33,008 bases of DNA from Neoroseomonas eburnea. Lineage in GTDB: Bacteria; Pseudomonadota; Alphaproteobacteria; Acetobacterales; Acetobacteraceae. The position numbers and the translations under genes are program-made. The stretch lies in the NCBI RefSeq assembly GCF_018129005.1, contig NZ_JAAEDL010000041.1, positions 1 to 33,008 of the forward strand, given 5' to 3'. Shown in pieces: positions 1-7,310 of the stretch (positions within the stretch are counted from its first letter, which is position 1; each line of letters starts with the position of its first letter). The notes below the pieces were generated by a model. That model saw only the letters and a program-made list of their open reading frames with translations. It was not told the DNA's origin and made no database searches.

Positions 1-264
1 CAGCGCCTGGCGCCGGCGCCCGCGCCGCGGCCGGTGGCATCGCCGGCGCCGCAGCCCGTCGCGGCCGCCGCCCCGGTGGTGCGGAGCTTCCCGGCGGCCC
101 GCCCGCGCTTCGGCACGCGCGCGTGCTGCTGGCCGATCGGCGAGCCCGGCACCAGCGGCTTCCGCTTCTGCGGCGGCGAGCCGATGGCCGGCAAGCCCTA
201 TTGCATGGAGCACGCGGCGCTGGCTTACGTGAAGCCGCGGGACCGTCGCGAGGACGCGGCGTAG
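1..264 (+). CDS. gcrA: GcrA cell cycle regulator, C-terminal part (5' end outside window)
   Basis: The reading frame is open from base 1 to a TAG at 262-264, so only the last 87 codons are present. The visible part begins with an Ala/Pro-rich linker and ends in the conserved GcrA C-terminal block: CCWPIGEPG, then GFRFCGGEP, then GKPYCMEHAALAYV. The Cys/Cys/Cys-x-x-His arrangement is typical of the family. GcrA is known in Caulobacter as a sigma70-binding transcription regulator that acts at CcrM-methylated GANTC promoters. The DNA-binding N-terminal helix-turn-helix lies outside the window and cannot be checked. A weak hairpin (GGCGGC 274-279 with GCCGCC 289-294) follows the stop. Family identity is confident; function is by homology. 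Confidence 0.88.
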   Translation, partial: QRLAPAPAPRPVASPAPQPVAAAAPVVRSFPAARPRFGTRACCWPIGEPGTSGFRFCGGEPMAGKPYCMEHAALAYVKPRDRREDAA

Positions 265-746
265 GCATCGGCGGGCGGCGGCAGCTAGGCCGCCGTGCCT
301 TCCTGGTCATCGGCGAAGCGCCGCCGGCAGCCGTCGGCATGTTGCGGGCCGCCTTCTTCGCGGCCCCGGCCGGGCCTTGGGGTCTGGCCGTGTGTTGCGC
401 CCATGCCAGCGGCAGCTATTCGCGACCACTGGTATCCGCCACTTCATGCCCTCGGACGCCGGGCGCAAACCTGCGGTTTGCTTGGCTTCGCCGGACTGCC
501 GGCGGGCCGCATTCCCGATCCCCGGCCATGTTGCAAGGCAAGGTGACCGGGTGCCCGTCGCGGCCTCGGCACGAGGCAAGAGCTCATGCCGCTCGTATCA
601 ATCCGTGGTGGCGCGGCGGGCGTCCGGCTGGCCGCGCGTCCTGCGCCACCCTGGCACGACAGCCCTGCCCGCGCCGCATTTTGGCGCGCCGAAGCCCGCG
701 ATGACGCCTTCCGCCAGCCGCACATTGCGGCGATGCTGCGCTGATC
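265..746. other. Intergenic spacer with family C repeat, no gene seen
   Basis: This 482-bp stretch between gcrA and the transporter gene is open in several frames but holds nothing that resembles a known protein. The longest open frames run through repeat C1 and continue into unrelated genes, so I regard them as chance products of high GC. Its recognisable content is repeat C1 (448-599) and a weak hairpin just after the gcrA stop. No convincing promoter was found for the downstream gene. Confidence 0.7.
448..599 (+). repeat. Family C dispersed repeat, copy 1 (carries a 45-bp internal insertion)
   Basis: Bases 448-514 match 2637-2703 with only about four differences. After a 45-bp segment absent from the other copy (515-559), bases 560-599 match 2704-2743. 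The second part contains an imperfect hairpin, CGGCACGAG (567-575) with CTCATGCCG (583-591). Both copies are in the same orientation and flank the transporter and methyltransferase genes. No transposase or target-site duplication is visible. Confidence 0.85.
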
Positions 747-1619
747 ATGCATTCGCGCCTGGCCGGGGTGGCGCTGCAGCTGGCAGCGCTGGCGACCTTC
801 GTCGCCATGGACACGATCATCAAGCTGCTGACCGCAGGCTTTGCCGTCCCGCAGGTGATGTGGGCGCGCTTCCTGTTCGGCTTCCTCACCGTCGCCCTCG
901 CGCTGCGCATCGTCACCGGCCAGGTGCCCTGGCGGTCCCGCGCACCGGGGCTGCAGACGCTGCGCAGCCTGACGCTGGCAGCCTGCAACTGGCTCTTCAC
1001 CAATGCGCTGGTGCACATCCCGCTGGCGGACGCGACAGCGGTGGGCTTCGCCTCGCCGCTCTTCACCGTGGCGCTCGCCGCCGTCTGGCTGAAGGAACGC
1101 GTCGGCTGGCGGCGCTGGGCGGGGGTGGTGATCGGACTCGCCGGCGTCGTCGTGCTGCTGCGTCCGACCTTCCTCTTCGGCGGCCAGCCGGTGCACTGGG
1201 CGATGTTCCTGCCCCTCGGCACCGCTGCGCTCTTCGCCGTATATCAGATCCTGACGCGCAAGCTCGCCGGTGTGGACGACCCGCGCACCACCATCCTGCA
1301 TACCAGCTTCGCCGCCTCGATCGTCACCTCCGCCAGCATGCCCTTCGAATGGACCTGGCCCTCCGCAGAAGGATGGGGGGCCTTCGTGCTGCTCGGCGTG
1401 CTGGGCGGGCTGGGGCATGGGCTGCTGGTGATGGCCTTCGCCCGCGCGCCCGCCAGCCTGCTCGCGCCCATGTCCTACACCCAGATGATCTGGGCGGTGC
1501 TCGCCGGGCTGCTGATCTTCGGCGACGCGCCGGATGCGCTGACCATCGTCGGCATGGCGGTGATCGCCACCGGCGGCGTACTGGTGGCCCTGCCGGACCG
1601 GTCCCGCCGCGTACCATGA
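747..1619 (+). CDS. DMT-family (EamA) membrane transporter
   Basis: The 290-residue product is almost entirely hydrophobic, with about ten predicted transmembrane segments arranged as two EamA-like halves, the usual size and layout of drug/metabolite-transporter superfamily members. Typical landmarks are the N-terminal segment ending near MDTIIKLL, the block LADATAVGFASPLFTVALAAVWLKERVG at the end of the first half, and a matching second-half block around APMSYTQMIWAVLAGLLIFGD. Members export or import small metabolites across the inner membrane; the substrate cannot be read from sequence. The ATG at 747 puts the first membrane segment immediately at the N terminus. No strong ribosome binding site is visible. 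It is followed after 117 bp by a co-oriented methyltransferase gene, and the pair is flanked by C repeats. Confidence 0.85.
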   Translation: MHSRLAGVALQLAALATFVAMDTIIKLLTAGFAVPQVMWARFLFGFLTVALALRIVTGQVPWRSRAPGLQTLRSLTLAACNWLFTNALVHIPLADATAVGFASPLFTVALAAVWLKERVGWRRWAGVVIGLAGVVVLLRPTFLFGGQPVHWAMFLPLGTAALFAVYQILTRKLAGVDDPRTTILHTSFAASIVTSASMPFEWTWPSAEGWGAFVLLGVLGGLGHGLLVMAFARAPASLLAPMSYTQMIWAVLAGLLIFGDAPDALTIVGMAVIATGGVLVALPDRSRRVP

Positions 1620-1736
1620 CGTCGAGGCGCTTGCGCCGCCGCCCCCGGTGGTCTAGCGAAGTCCCCCGCGCGGGAACGCCCTTCGGCACCGGGCGACTCG
1701 CGGCTCCTTCGCGCCGGGCCGTGCATGAGGGATGCG

Positions 1737-2441
1737 ATGGCTGACATTGGAATGGCCAAGGGGGCCGAGGAACGCGGCCACGCACGCGCGGCGCTGGACG
1801 CCGACAGCGTGCGGGAGGCCTACCGCCGCTGGGCGGGGGTCTATGACACCGTGTTCGGCGGCGTCTCGGGCTTTGGCCGCCGGCGCGCCGTCGCCGCGGT
1901 CAACCGCCTGGCGGGTCCGAACGTGCTGGAAGTGGGGGTCGGCACCGGCCTCGCCCTGCCCCAGTACCGGCGGGACCTGCAGGTGGTCGGCATCGACCTG
2001 TCGCGACACATGCTGGACATCGCCAGGCAACGCGTCGCCTCCGAGCGGCTGACCAATGTCCGCGGCCTGCTCGAAATGGACGCCGAGCGCATGGCCTTCG
2101 CCGACGGGGCCTTCGACATCGCGGTGGCGATGTTCACCGCCTCGGTCGTGCCGGATGCGCGGCGTCTCTTCGCCGAGATGTCGCGGGTGGTGCGGCCCGG
2201 CGGGCATCTGCTCTTCGTCAACCACTTCGCCGCGGAGGGCGGGCCGCGCTGGTGGGTGGAACGCGCCATGGCACCGCTCTCCCGCCGCCTCGGCTGGCAC
2301 CCGGATTTCGCGCTGCGCGACCTGCTGGACCCGGAGACGACGCGGGTGGACAGCATCGAACCCTGCCCGCCGGCCGGCATCTTCACCCTGGTGACGCTGC
2401 GCAACCCTGTGGCCGAGACCCGGGCGCTCGCCGCGGAATAG
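1737..2441 (+). CDS. pmtA: Class I SAM-dependent methyltransferase, PmtA-like phosphatidylethanolamine N-methyltransferase
   Basis: The 234-residue protein has a Rossmann methyltransferase fold: SAM motif I is LEVGVGTGL (residues 64-72), an acidic VVGIDLS follows, and the later motif is VVRPGGHLLFVNHF. The N-terminal REAYRRWAGVYDTVFG and the C-terminal PPAGIFTLVTLRNP resemble Rhodobacter-type soluble PmtA enzymes, which methylate phosphatidylethanolamine towards phosphatidylcholine on the inner face of the membrane. The start at 1737 is chosen because GAGGGA lies 4-6 nt upstream; an in-frame ATG at 1725 would add four residues. Substrate is inferred from overall similarity; a ubiquinone/menaquinone-type methyltransferase is the main alternative. 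Confidence 0.75.
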   Translation: MADIGMAKGAEERGHARAALDADSVREAYRRWAGVYDTVFGGVSGFGRRRAVAAVNRLAGPNVLEVGVGTGLALPQYRRDLQVVGIDLSRHMLDIARQRVASERLTNVRGLLEMDAERMAFADGAFDIAVAMFTASVVPDARRLFAEMSRVVRPGGHLLFVNHFAAEGGPRWWVERAMAPLSRRLGWHPDFALRDLLDPETTRVDSIEPCPPAGIFTLVTLRNPVAETRALAAE

Positions 2442-2486
2442 GGCGGCGCGCCGGAAGCGGCGCGCGATCATGCGGCGATCAAGGAA

Positions 2487-2546
2487 CCGGAGAGGGGCTT
2501 TGCCCCCCTCCGGACCTCACCCCACCAAAGGCCGAAAGGCCTTTGG
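2487..2546. repeat. Family B hairpin element, copy 1
   Basis: There are two consecutive hairpins. The first pairs CCGGAGAGGGGC (2487-2498) with GCCCCCCTCCGG (about 2502-2513), with one mismatch. The second is a perfect 9-bp stem, CCAAAGGCC (2525-2533) with GGCCTTTGG (2538-2546), closed by a GAAA (GNRA) tetraloop. The CCAAAGG..CCTTTGG stem recurs at 15382-15402 and its right half at 12494-12503. It lies 45 bp after the methyltransferase stop and may act as a 3' RNA structure, though there is no T-run. Confidence 0.7.
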
Positions 2547-2636
2547 AAGCCGTCACTTGGTGTCGGGCAGGGCAGGAGTTCCGCGGCGACGAAGGATGCG
2601 CCGCGCCGAGAGCCCGGGATTCCTTCCGCGCGCCGT

Positions 2637-2743
2637 GCCCTCAGACGCCTGGCGCAAACCTCCGGCTTGCTTGGCTTCGCCGGACTGCCGGCGGGCCGCA
2701 TTCGCGGCCTCGGCACGAGTCAAGAACTCGTGCCGCTCGTATC
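2637..2743 (+). repeat. Family C dispersed repeat, copy 2
   Basis: This is the uninterrupted 107-bp version of the repeat at 448-599. Its second half forms a perfect 9-bp hairpin, CGGCACGAG (2711-2719) with CTCGTGCCG (2727-2735). The first half contains a smaller GCCGG/CCGGC stem. It is in direct orientation to copy 1 and embedded between two B-type hairpin clusters. Confidence 0.85.
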
Positions 2744-2758
2744 CATGTGTCGGTGGGT

Positions 2759-2867
2759 CCAGGGTGCCCTGCACCCTGGCGGGGTGAGGTTTGGAGAGGG
2801 GCAGAGCCCCTCTCCGACCAGTAGCGTGACAAGCTTCGCGCGCAAGGGGCGCCGCCCCTGGTCACGC
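2759..2867. repeat. Family B-like hairpin cluster overlapping the ynfA stop
   Basis: Three stems stand in a row. CCAGGGTG (2759-2766) pairs with CACCCTGG (2772-2779). GGAGAGGGGC (2793-2802) pairs with GCCCCTCTCC (2806-2815). An outer GCGTGAC (2824-2830) / GTCACGC (2861-2867) encloses an inner AGGGGC/GCCCCT. The last stem overlaps the ynfA stop codon (TCA on the plus strand at 2862-2864), so it could act as a transcription-end structure for the minus strand. Confidence 0.65.
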
Positions 2868-3191
2868 CCCGCGCGGCGCGAGCAGGACCACCGCCGCGCC
2901 CGCGATGCACAGCGCCGCGCCGATCGCATCCCAGCGGTCCGGCCGCAGCCCTTCCACACCCCACATCCAGGCGAGTGACGCCGCGATGTAGACGCCACCA
3001 TAGGCCGCGAAGGCGCGCCCGGCGGCCGGCGTCTCGACGCGCGTCAGCAGCCAGGCGAAAGCCACCAGCAGCGCGACACCCGGCACCAGCCACCAGGCGC
3101 TGCGGCCGAGCCGCACCACCGCCCAGACGGCGAAACAGCCGCCGATCTCCGCGGCGGCGGCGAGCGCATAGAATGTGCCGACCTGGAACAC
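2862..3191 (-). CDS. YnfA/UPF0060 family small membrane protein
   Basis: The 109-residue protein has four hydrophobic segments and the family hallmarks [19 protein letters not shown] near the N terminus, [20 protein letters not shown] in the middle, and [20 protein letters not shown] at the end. YnfA proteins are inner-membrane proteins distantly related to small multidrug resistance transporters; their physiological substrate is not settled. The start codon is GTG (3191-3189). It lies 9 bp after the M20 peptidase stop on the same strand, so the two genes are probably co-transcribed. The length is normal for the family. Confidence 0.85.
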   Translation of the reverse strand: MFQVGTFYALAAAAEIGGCFAVWAVVRLGRSAWWLVPGVALLVAFAWLLTRVETPAAGRAFAAYGGVYIAASLAWMWGVEGLRPDRWDAIGAALCIAGAAVVLLAPRGA

Positions 3192-3200
3192 GCCGCGACG

Positions 3201-4328
3201 TCAGTCGATGGTCTCGAGCAGCTCGCACAGCGTCGCGCAGCGCGGCGCCAGGTCCTGCCAGAGGATGTGCTCGAAAGGCGCATGCGCGCCCGCGCCGGTG
3301 CAGCCGAGGCCATCGAGCGTCGGCACGCCGATCGCCGCGGTGAAGTTGCCGTCCGATCCGCCGCCGCGGTGCTGCTTCGGCAGGTCGTAGCCGTTGCGCG
3401 CCGCGATGCCGCGCGCCATGCCGTAGAGCGCCGCGATCTCCGGCGTCTCGACCATCGGCGGGCGGTTCATGCCGCCCTCCACCTCGATGCGGATGCCGTC
3501 GGCCTCGCCCGCCATGGCATGGATGATGCGCTCGATGCGCTCGCCCTCGGGAATGCTGGTCACGCGGCAGTCGATCTCGCAGCCCGCCTCGGGCGGCACC
3601 ACGTTCGGGCGCGTGCCGCCCCAGATCGGCGCGACGTTGGTCGTCGTGCCGCCGGCGAGGTCGGTCAGCGCATGCACCTCGAGGATCTTCTTCGCCAGCG
3701 CCACCACCGCGCTGCGCCCGTCCTGCCAGTTGCCGCCGGCATGGGCCGAGACGCCGTGCACCTTCATCACGAAGCGGCCGACGCCCTTGCGCGCCGTCAC
3801 GCAGGCGCCGCCCGCGCCGGCCGGCTCGGGGATCAGTACCGCGCGCGCCCCCGTCGCGGCGCGCTCGATCGGCGCGCGGGAGGTCGGGCTGCCGACCTCC
3901 TCGTCCGGCGTCAGCAGCAGGATGATCGGGCGCTTCGTCTTGATCTTCTGGCGCAGGATCTCGCGCACGGAATGGAAGGCGAAGAAGGAACCCGCCTTCA
4001 TGTCGTAGATGCCCGGCCCATGCGCCTTCGCCCCGTCCACCTTCCAGGGCATGGAGGTCGCAAGCGTGCCGTGGTCCCACACCGTGTCGAGGTGCCCGGC
4101 GACCACCACCGGGGCGCCCTCGCCCGGCGTGCGGGCGATCAGCGTGTCCCCGTAGCCGCCGCGGCCCGGGATGCGCTCCAGCGCCGCGCCGACCGCGGCG
4201 AGCTCCGCCTCCGCCTTGCCGATCAGGCCGTTCACCGCGGCCGGGTCCGTGGTCGGCGTCTCGTGCTCGACCCAGGTGCGGAGTTCCTGGAGCAGGCGTT
4301 CGGAGGAGCCGATCTCGGTCTGCGGCAT
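3201..4328 (-). CDS. M20 family metallopeptidase (glutamate carboxypeptidase-like)
   Basis: The 375-residue protein shows the M20 di-zinc site: GHLDTVWDHG (His79, Asp81), YDMKAG (bridging Asp109), PDEEVGS (general base Glu143 and ligand Glu144), Glu168 in IPEPAG, and a C-terminal FEHILW histidine. The dimerisation-domain landmark VHGVSAHAGG and the GGGSDGNF block are also present. Such enzymes hydrolyse C-terminal glutamate or N-acyl amino-acid bonds; the exact substrate is unknown. No signal peptide is seen, so it is probably cytoplasmic. The start at 4328 is chosen because GAGGA lies 8 nt upstream; a longer frame reaches 4427 but adds a non-conserved Pro/Lys-rich stretch. It is divergent from the MaoC gene, with 116 bp between the starts for both promoters. 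Confidence 0.88.
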   Translation of the reverse strand: MPQTEIGSSERLLQELRTWVEHETPTTDPAAVNGLIGKAEAELAAVGAALERIPGRGGYGDTLIARTPGEGAPVVVAGHLDTVWDHGTLATSMPWKVDGAKAHGPGIYDMKAGSFFAFHSVREILRQKIKTKRPIILLLTPDEEVGSPTSRAPIERAATGARAVLIPEPAGAGGACVTARKGVGRFVMKVHGVSAHAGGNWQDGRSAVVALAKKILEVHALTDLAGGTTTNVAPIWGGTRPNVVPPEAGCEIDCRVTSIPEGERIERIIHAMAGEADGIRIEVEGGMNRPPMVETPEIAALYGMARGIAARNGYDLPKQHRGGGSDGNFTAAIGVPTLDGLGCTGAGAHAPFEHILWQDLAPRCATLCELLETID

Positions 4329-4444
4329 GGAAGGTGTCCTCGTGCTGGGAAGCCCCGGCTTCTGGCAGGGGGGTTTTCCCTTGTCCATCCTCGGCCGGGC
4401 CGGTAACGACCGTCCCGCAGCGCACAACGGGGATCCCGCCTCCC

Positions 4445-4891
4445 ATGCCCGAAAGCTACTGTTTCGAGGATCTCTCGGTCGGTCTGACCGCGAAATTCTC
4501 CAAGACGATCACCGAGGCCGACATCGTCCTCTTCGCCGCCGTCACCGGCGACACCAACCCGATGCACCTCGACGCCGAATACGCCGCGACCTCGATCTTC
4601 AAGGAGCGCATCGCCCACGGCATGCTGGCGGCCGGCCTGATCACCAAGGTGCTCGGCACGCAGCTTCCCGGCCCGGGCACCATCTACATGTCGCAGACGC
4701 TGAAGTTCCGCGCCCCGGTGCGCATCGGCGAAACCGTGACCGCCACGGTCGAAGTGGCCGCCCTGCACCCCGAGAAGCACCGCGCCACGCTGCGCACCGT
4801 CTGCACCGTGAAGGGAGAGCCCGTGCTGGAAGGTGAGGCCTATGTCTCGGTCCCCTCCCGCGCCATCCAGGCCGCCAAGGCGGCGGAATAG
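4445..4891 (+). CDS. MaoC-like (R)-specific enoyl-CoA hydratase
   Basis: The 148-residue hot-dog fold protein carries the hydratase-2 signature: AAVTGDTNPMHLDAEYA contains the catalytic pair Asp36 and His41 with the D-x4-H spacing seen in PhaJ-type enzymes. It is followed by FKERIAHGMLAAGLITKVLG. It would hydrate trans-2-enoyl-CoA to (R)-3-hydroxyacyl-CoA in the cytoplasm, linking beta-oxidation to polyhydroxyalkanoate or related pathways. The ATG at 4445 begins the conserved part; the frame extends upstream to 4334 without conservation. The next gene starts 3 bp after its stop, implying one transcript. Physiological substrate chain length cannot be judged. Confidence 0.87.
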   Translation: MPESYCFEDLSVGLTAKFSKTITEADIVLFAAVTGDTNPMHLDAEYAATSIFKERIAHGMLAAGLITKVLGTQLPGPGTIYMSQTLKFRAPVRIGETVTATVEVAALHPEKHRATLRTVCTVKGEPVLEGEAYVSVPSRAIQAAKAAE

Positions 4892-4894
4892 GAC

Positions 4895-5476
4895 ATGCGT
4901 CGCATCTGTGTCTTCTGCGGCTCCGCCATCGGCGCGCGGCCGGAATACCGCGCGGCGGCGGAAGCACTCGGCCGCGCCATCGCGGCGCGCGGCATGGGCC
5001 TGGTCTTCGGCGGCGGGGCGGTCGGTCTGATGGGCACGGTCTCCGACGCGGCGCTGGCTGCCGGCGCGCCGGTCACCGGCATCATCCCGCATGGGCTGGT
5101 GGCGCGGGAAGCCGCCAACGGCAAGATCAAGGACCTCCGCGTCGTCGCCTCCATGCACGAGCGCAAGGCCATGATGGCCGAGATGTCGGACGGCTTCGTC
5201 GTGCTGCCCGGCGGCTACGGCACCCTCGAGGAAGTGGTCGAGGCGCTGACCTGGCTGCAACTCGGCATCCACCGCAAGGGCGTGGTCTTCGTCGATACGC
5301 TTGGCTACTGGCAGCGTCTGATGGGCATGCTCGACCACATGATGGCGGAAGGCTTCCTCAAGCCGGAGATGCGCGCCACGGCGCTGCTGGCGCCGGACCC
5401 GGAGGCGGCACTGGACGCGCTCGACGGCTTCACGCCGCCGGACGTGCCGCGCTGGCTGAGGCCGGGCGAGGAATGA
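4895..5476 (+). CDS. LOG family protein (TIGR00730), nucleoside 5'-monophosphate phosphoribohydrolase
   Basis: The 193-residue Rossmann-fold protein has the LOG signature PGGYGTLEE (residues 105-113) and the upstream MHERKAMM block (Arg90, Lys91), both part of the active site in cytokinin-activating LOG enzymes. The N-terminal RICVFCGSAIGARPEY is typical of TIGR00730. Members release a base from cytokinin riboside 5'-monophosphate or AMP; the bacterial physiological role is often unclear. It starts 3 bp after the MaoC gene stop and is followed by repeat A1, whose first hairpin begins 12 bp after the stop and may mark the 3' end of this transcript. Confidence 0.9.
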   Translation: MRRICVFCGSAIGARPEYRAAAEALGRAIAARGMGLVFGGGAVGLMGTVSDAALAAGAPVTGIIPHGLVAREAANGKIKDLRVVASMHERKAMMAEMSDGFVVLPGGYGTLEEVVEALTWLQLGIHRKGVVFVDTLGYWQRLMGMLDHMMAEGFLKPEMRATALLAPDPEAALDALDGFTPPDVPRWLRPGEE

Positions 5477-5488
5477 GCGCGAGCGCCC

Positions 5489-5624
5489 GGGGGGAGAAGG
5501 GAACTTCTCCCCCCGTACCCCCCTCAACCTTCCTTGGCACTTGGGGACTGACCGCCGAAGTCAGTTCCCAGGTGCCAAAGAAGGGAGGGGGCTCGGGGGA
5601 GGTTCACCCTCCCCCGACCTTCAG
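5489..5624. repeat. Family A three-hairpin repeat, copy 1
   Basis: There are three successive stem-loops. H1 pairs GGGGGGAGAAG (5489-5499) with CTTCTCCCCCC (5504-5514) around a GGAA (GNRA) loop. H2 is a long stem, 5532-5552 with 5560-5580, 20 of 21 positions paired including two G-U pairs, loop CGCCGAA. H3 pairs CGGGGGAGG (5594-5602) with CCTCCCCCG (5608-5616). The same element recurs at 26115-26250 and 31152-31281. It fills the spacer between the LOG gene and ribF, ending about 10 bp before the ribF start. Confidence 0.9.
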
Positions 5625-5633
5625 GCGAAAGCC

Positions 5634-6551
5634 ATGATCATCAACTCCTGGCACCACATCCCGCGCGAGGCCCGCGGCGCGACCGTGGCCCTCGGCAATT
5701 TCGACGGCGTCCACATCGGCCATGTCGCCGTGCTGCGTGCCGCCCATGCCGCGCGTCCTGACCTGCCGATCGCCGCGCTCACCTTCGAGCCCCATCCGCG
5801 CGAGCATTTCCGCCCCGACGACCCGCCCTTCCGGCTCACGCTGCTGCCCGCCAAGGCCGCCGCCCTCGTGGCCGCCGGTGCATCCTTCGTCTTCGCGCTG
5901 CCCTTCGACGACGCTTTCGCGGCGATGACCGCCGAGGAATTCGTCGAGCAGGTGCTGCATCGCGGCCTCGGCGCGAAGCACCTGGCCTGCGGCCCGGATT
6001 TCGCCTTCGGCCACCGCCGCGGCGGCGATGTCGCCTTCCTGTCGCGGGAGGCTGAGAAGCGCGGCATGGGCCTGTCCATCGTGCCGCCCGTGCAGCATGG
6101 CGGGGAGGCGGTCTCCTCCACCCGCATCCGCCGCCTGCTGCAGGACGGCTACCCCGACCGCGCGGCGGAGAAGCTCGGCCGCCCGTGGGAGATCCGCGGC
6201 ACGGTGGTGCATGGCGACAAGCTCGGCCGGGTGCTCGGCTGGCCGACGGCGAATCTCTGGATCGGCCGGCACCTCGAACCCGCGCGCGGCGTCTATGCGG
6301 TGACGGTCGCCCTGCCCGACGGGCGGGAGGCGAAGGGCGTGGCGAATGTCGGCCGCCGGCCGACCCTCGGTGGCGACCCCGAGACGCGGCTTGAGACCTT
6401 CATCTTCGACTTCGAGGGCGACCTCTACGGCCAGGAGATCGGCGTCCGCCTGGTCCATTTCCTGCGACCGGATGCGAAGTTCGCAGGGCTCGAGGAACTC
6501 AAGGCCGCGATCGCGGAAGACGTGGAACAGGCCCGCGCCGCCCTGGGCTGA
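5634..6551 (+). CDS. ribF: Bifunctional riboflavin kinase / FAD synthetase RibF
   Basis: The 305-residue protein has the two-domain RibF layout. The N-terminal FAD synthetase domain shows GNFDGVHIGH (21-30), FEPHPREHF (51-59) and the VSSTRIRRLL block. The C-terminal riboflavin kinase domain begins near residue 182 with GRPWEIRGTVVHGDKLGR and the GWPTANL motif (202-208). It makes FMN and FAD from riboflavin and ATP in the cytoplasm. The ATG at 5634 starts right before the conserved region; the frame continues upstream through repeat A1 but that part is repeat sequence. In many proteobacteria ribF is directly followed by ileS and lspA; here two extra genes intervene. Confidence 0.95.
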   Translation: MIINSWHHIPREARGATVALGNFDGVHIGHVAVLRAAHAARPDLPIAALTFEPHPREHFRPDDPPFRLTLLPAKAAALVAAGASFVFALPFDDAFAAMTAEEFVEQVLHRGLGAKHLACGPDFAFGHRRGGDVAFLSREAEKRGMGLSIVPPVQHGGEAVSSTRIRRLLQDGYPDRAAEKLGRPWEIRGTVVHGDKLGRVLGWPTANLWIGRHLEPARGVYAVTVALPDGREAKGVANVGRRPTLGGDPETRLETFIFDFEGDLYGQEIGVRLVHFLRPDAKFAGLEELKAAIAEDVEQARAALG

Positions 6552-6552
6552 A

Positions 6553-6576
6553 CCTCCCGCGGATCTGCCCGGGAGG
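6553..6576 (+). terminator. Possible 3' hairpin of ribF
   Basis: CCTCCCG (6553-6559) pairs with CGGGAGG (6570-6576), 1 bp after the ribF stop. There is no T-run, so factor-independent termination is not assured. It separates ribF from the protease gene, which has its own strong ribosome binding site. Confidence 0.35.
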
Positions 6577-6689
6577 CGCCCCGGTCGTAACGGACGCGAA
6601 GCGTTTCATCGCCCTCGGGGCCGAAATGCCCGCAACCTACGATCACGGTCCGCACTCCGCGGACAGGACAGCGGAGGAGGAAGCTCCCG

Positions 6690-7304
6690 ATGAACTGGGA
6701 CTCTGTGCAGCGTACGGCGCGTGACGCCGGCTACATCGTCTACGCGATGGACCAGTCGCAGACCGATGCGATGACCATGCCCGGACCCTGGGGAAATGCC
6801 TATTCCGGCTACTGCATGGGCATGGCGGTCCGCTGGATCTGGCTGCGCTACCAGGGGCGCGACTTCCCCTACAATAGCTCAACCAAGGTCTATGCCGAGA
6901 CGGACTGGCGCGCGACGGCCATCCAGAACATCTACGAGGATGAGGACAAGTCCAACTACGCGGAGCACTGGGAGAAATCGACCGGTGCCTACCACATGAC
7001 GATCAGCGAAGGGCTCCAGCTCACCCGGATGAACCGGCCGAGCGGCGCCTTCGTCAACCTGATGCTGACGCGCTCCGAGGGCTGCTACGGGATCAGCCTG
7101 AAGCGCGAGGGCGGCGGCCACGCCATCGCCGCGCAGAACGAAGGCGGCAAGACCTTCCGCCTGTTCGACGCGAATTACGGGCACTTCGTCGCCTCCGGCG
7201 CCGATACCTTCAAGGACTTCCTCGACTGGTACTTCCAGGCGACGGGCTACGAGGAACGCTACAAGAAGGCGACCTTCATCTGCGGAGTGAACGCGCCGCA
7301 GTAG
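6690..7304 (+). CDS. YopT-like (peptidase C58) cysteine protease domain protein
   Basis: The 204-residue protein has an arrangement that matches the C58 YopT/AvrPphB catalytic triad: Cys42 in AYSGYCMGMAVRW, His144 in GGGHAIAAQ, and Asp160 in FRLFDANYGHF. The His-to-Asp spacing of 16 residues equals that recalled for YopT (His258/Asp274). YopT-type enzymes are cysteine proteases, best known as type III effectors that cleave host proteins, but related domains occur in other bacterial proteins. No signal peptide or membrane segment is visible, and no secretion apparatus is encoded in the window. A strong GGAGGAGGAAG lies just upstream of the ATG. The codons look slightly less GC-extreme than neighbours. 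The substrate is unknown; a toxin, effector or housekeeping role cannot be decided here. Confidence 0.6.
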   Translation: MNWDSVQRTARDAGYIVYAMDQSQTDAMTMPGPWGNAYSGYCMGMAVRWIWLRYQGRDFPYNSSTKVYAETDWRATAIQNIYEDEDKSNYAEHWEKSTGAYHMTISEGLQLTRMNRPSGAFVNLMLTRSEGCYGISLKREGGGHAIAAQNEGGKTFRLFDANYGHFVASGADTFKDFLDWYFQATGYEERYKKATFICGVNAPQ

Positions 7305-7310
7305 AAGGTC

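Larger units (their letters stand above)
2442..2861. other. Repeat-mosaic spacer between convergent genes
   Basis: This 420-bp spacer is built almost wholly from hairpin repeats: B-type hairpins at 2487-2546, a C unit at 2637-2743, and B-type hairpins again from 2759 into the end of ynfA. The 90 bp between B1 and C2 (2547-2636) show nothing recognisable. No gene is supported; frames open across it follow the repeats. Confidence 0.75.

Noticed and set aside
123..704. A 193-codon frame through repeat C1, sharing the TPGANLR and AWLRRTAGGPHSR peptides with a frame at 2252-2824
   Set aside because: The shared peptide is the translation of repeat C in both places, not a protein family; no start context or homology.
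3201..4427. Longer start for the M20 peptidase at 4427
   Set aside because: GAGGA before ATG 4328 and the start of conservation favour the shorter protein.
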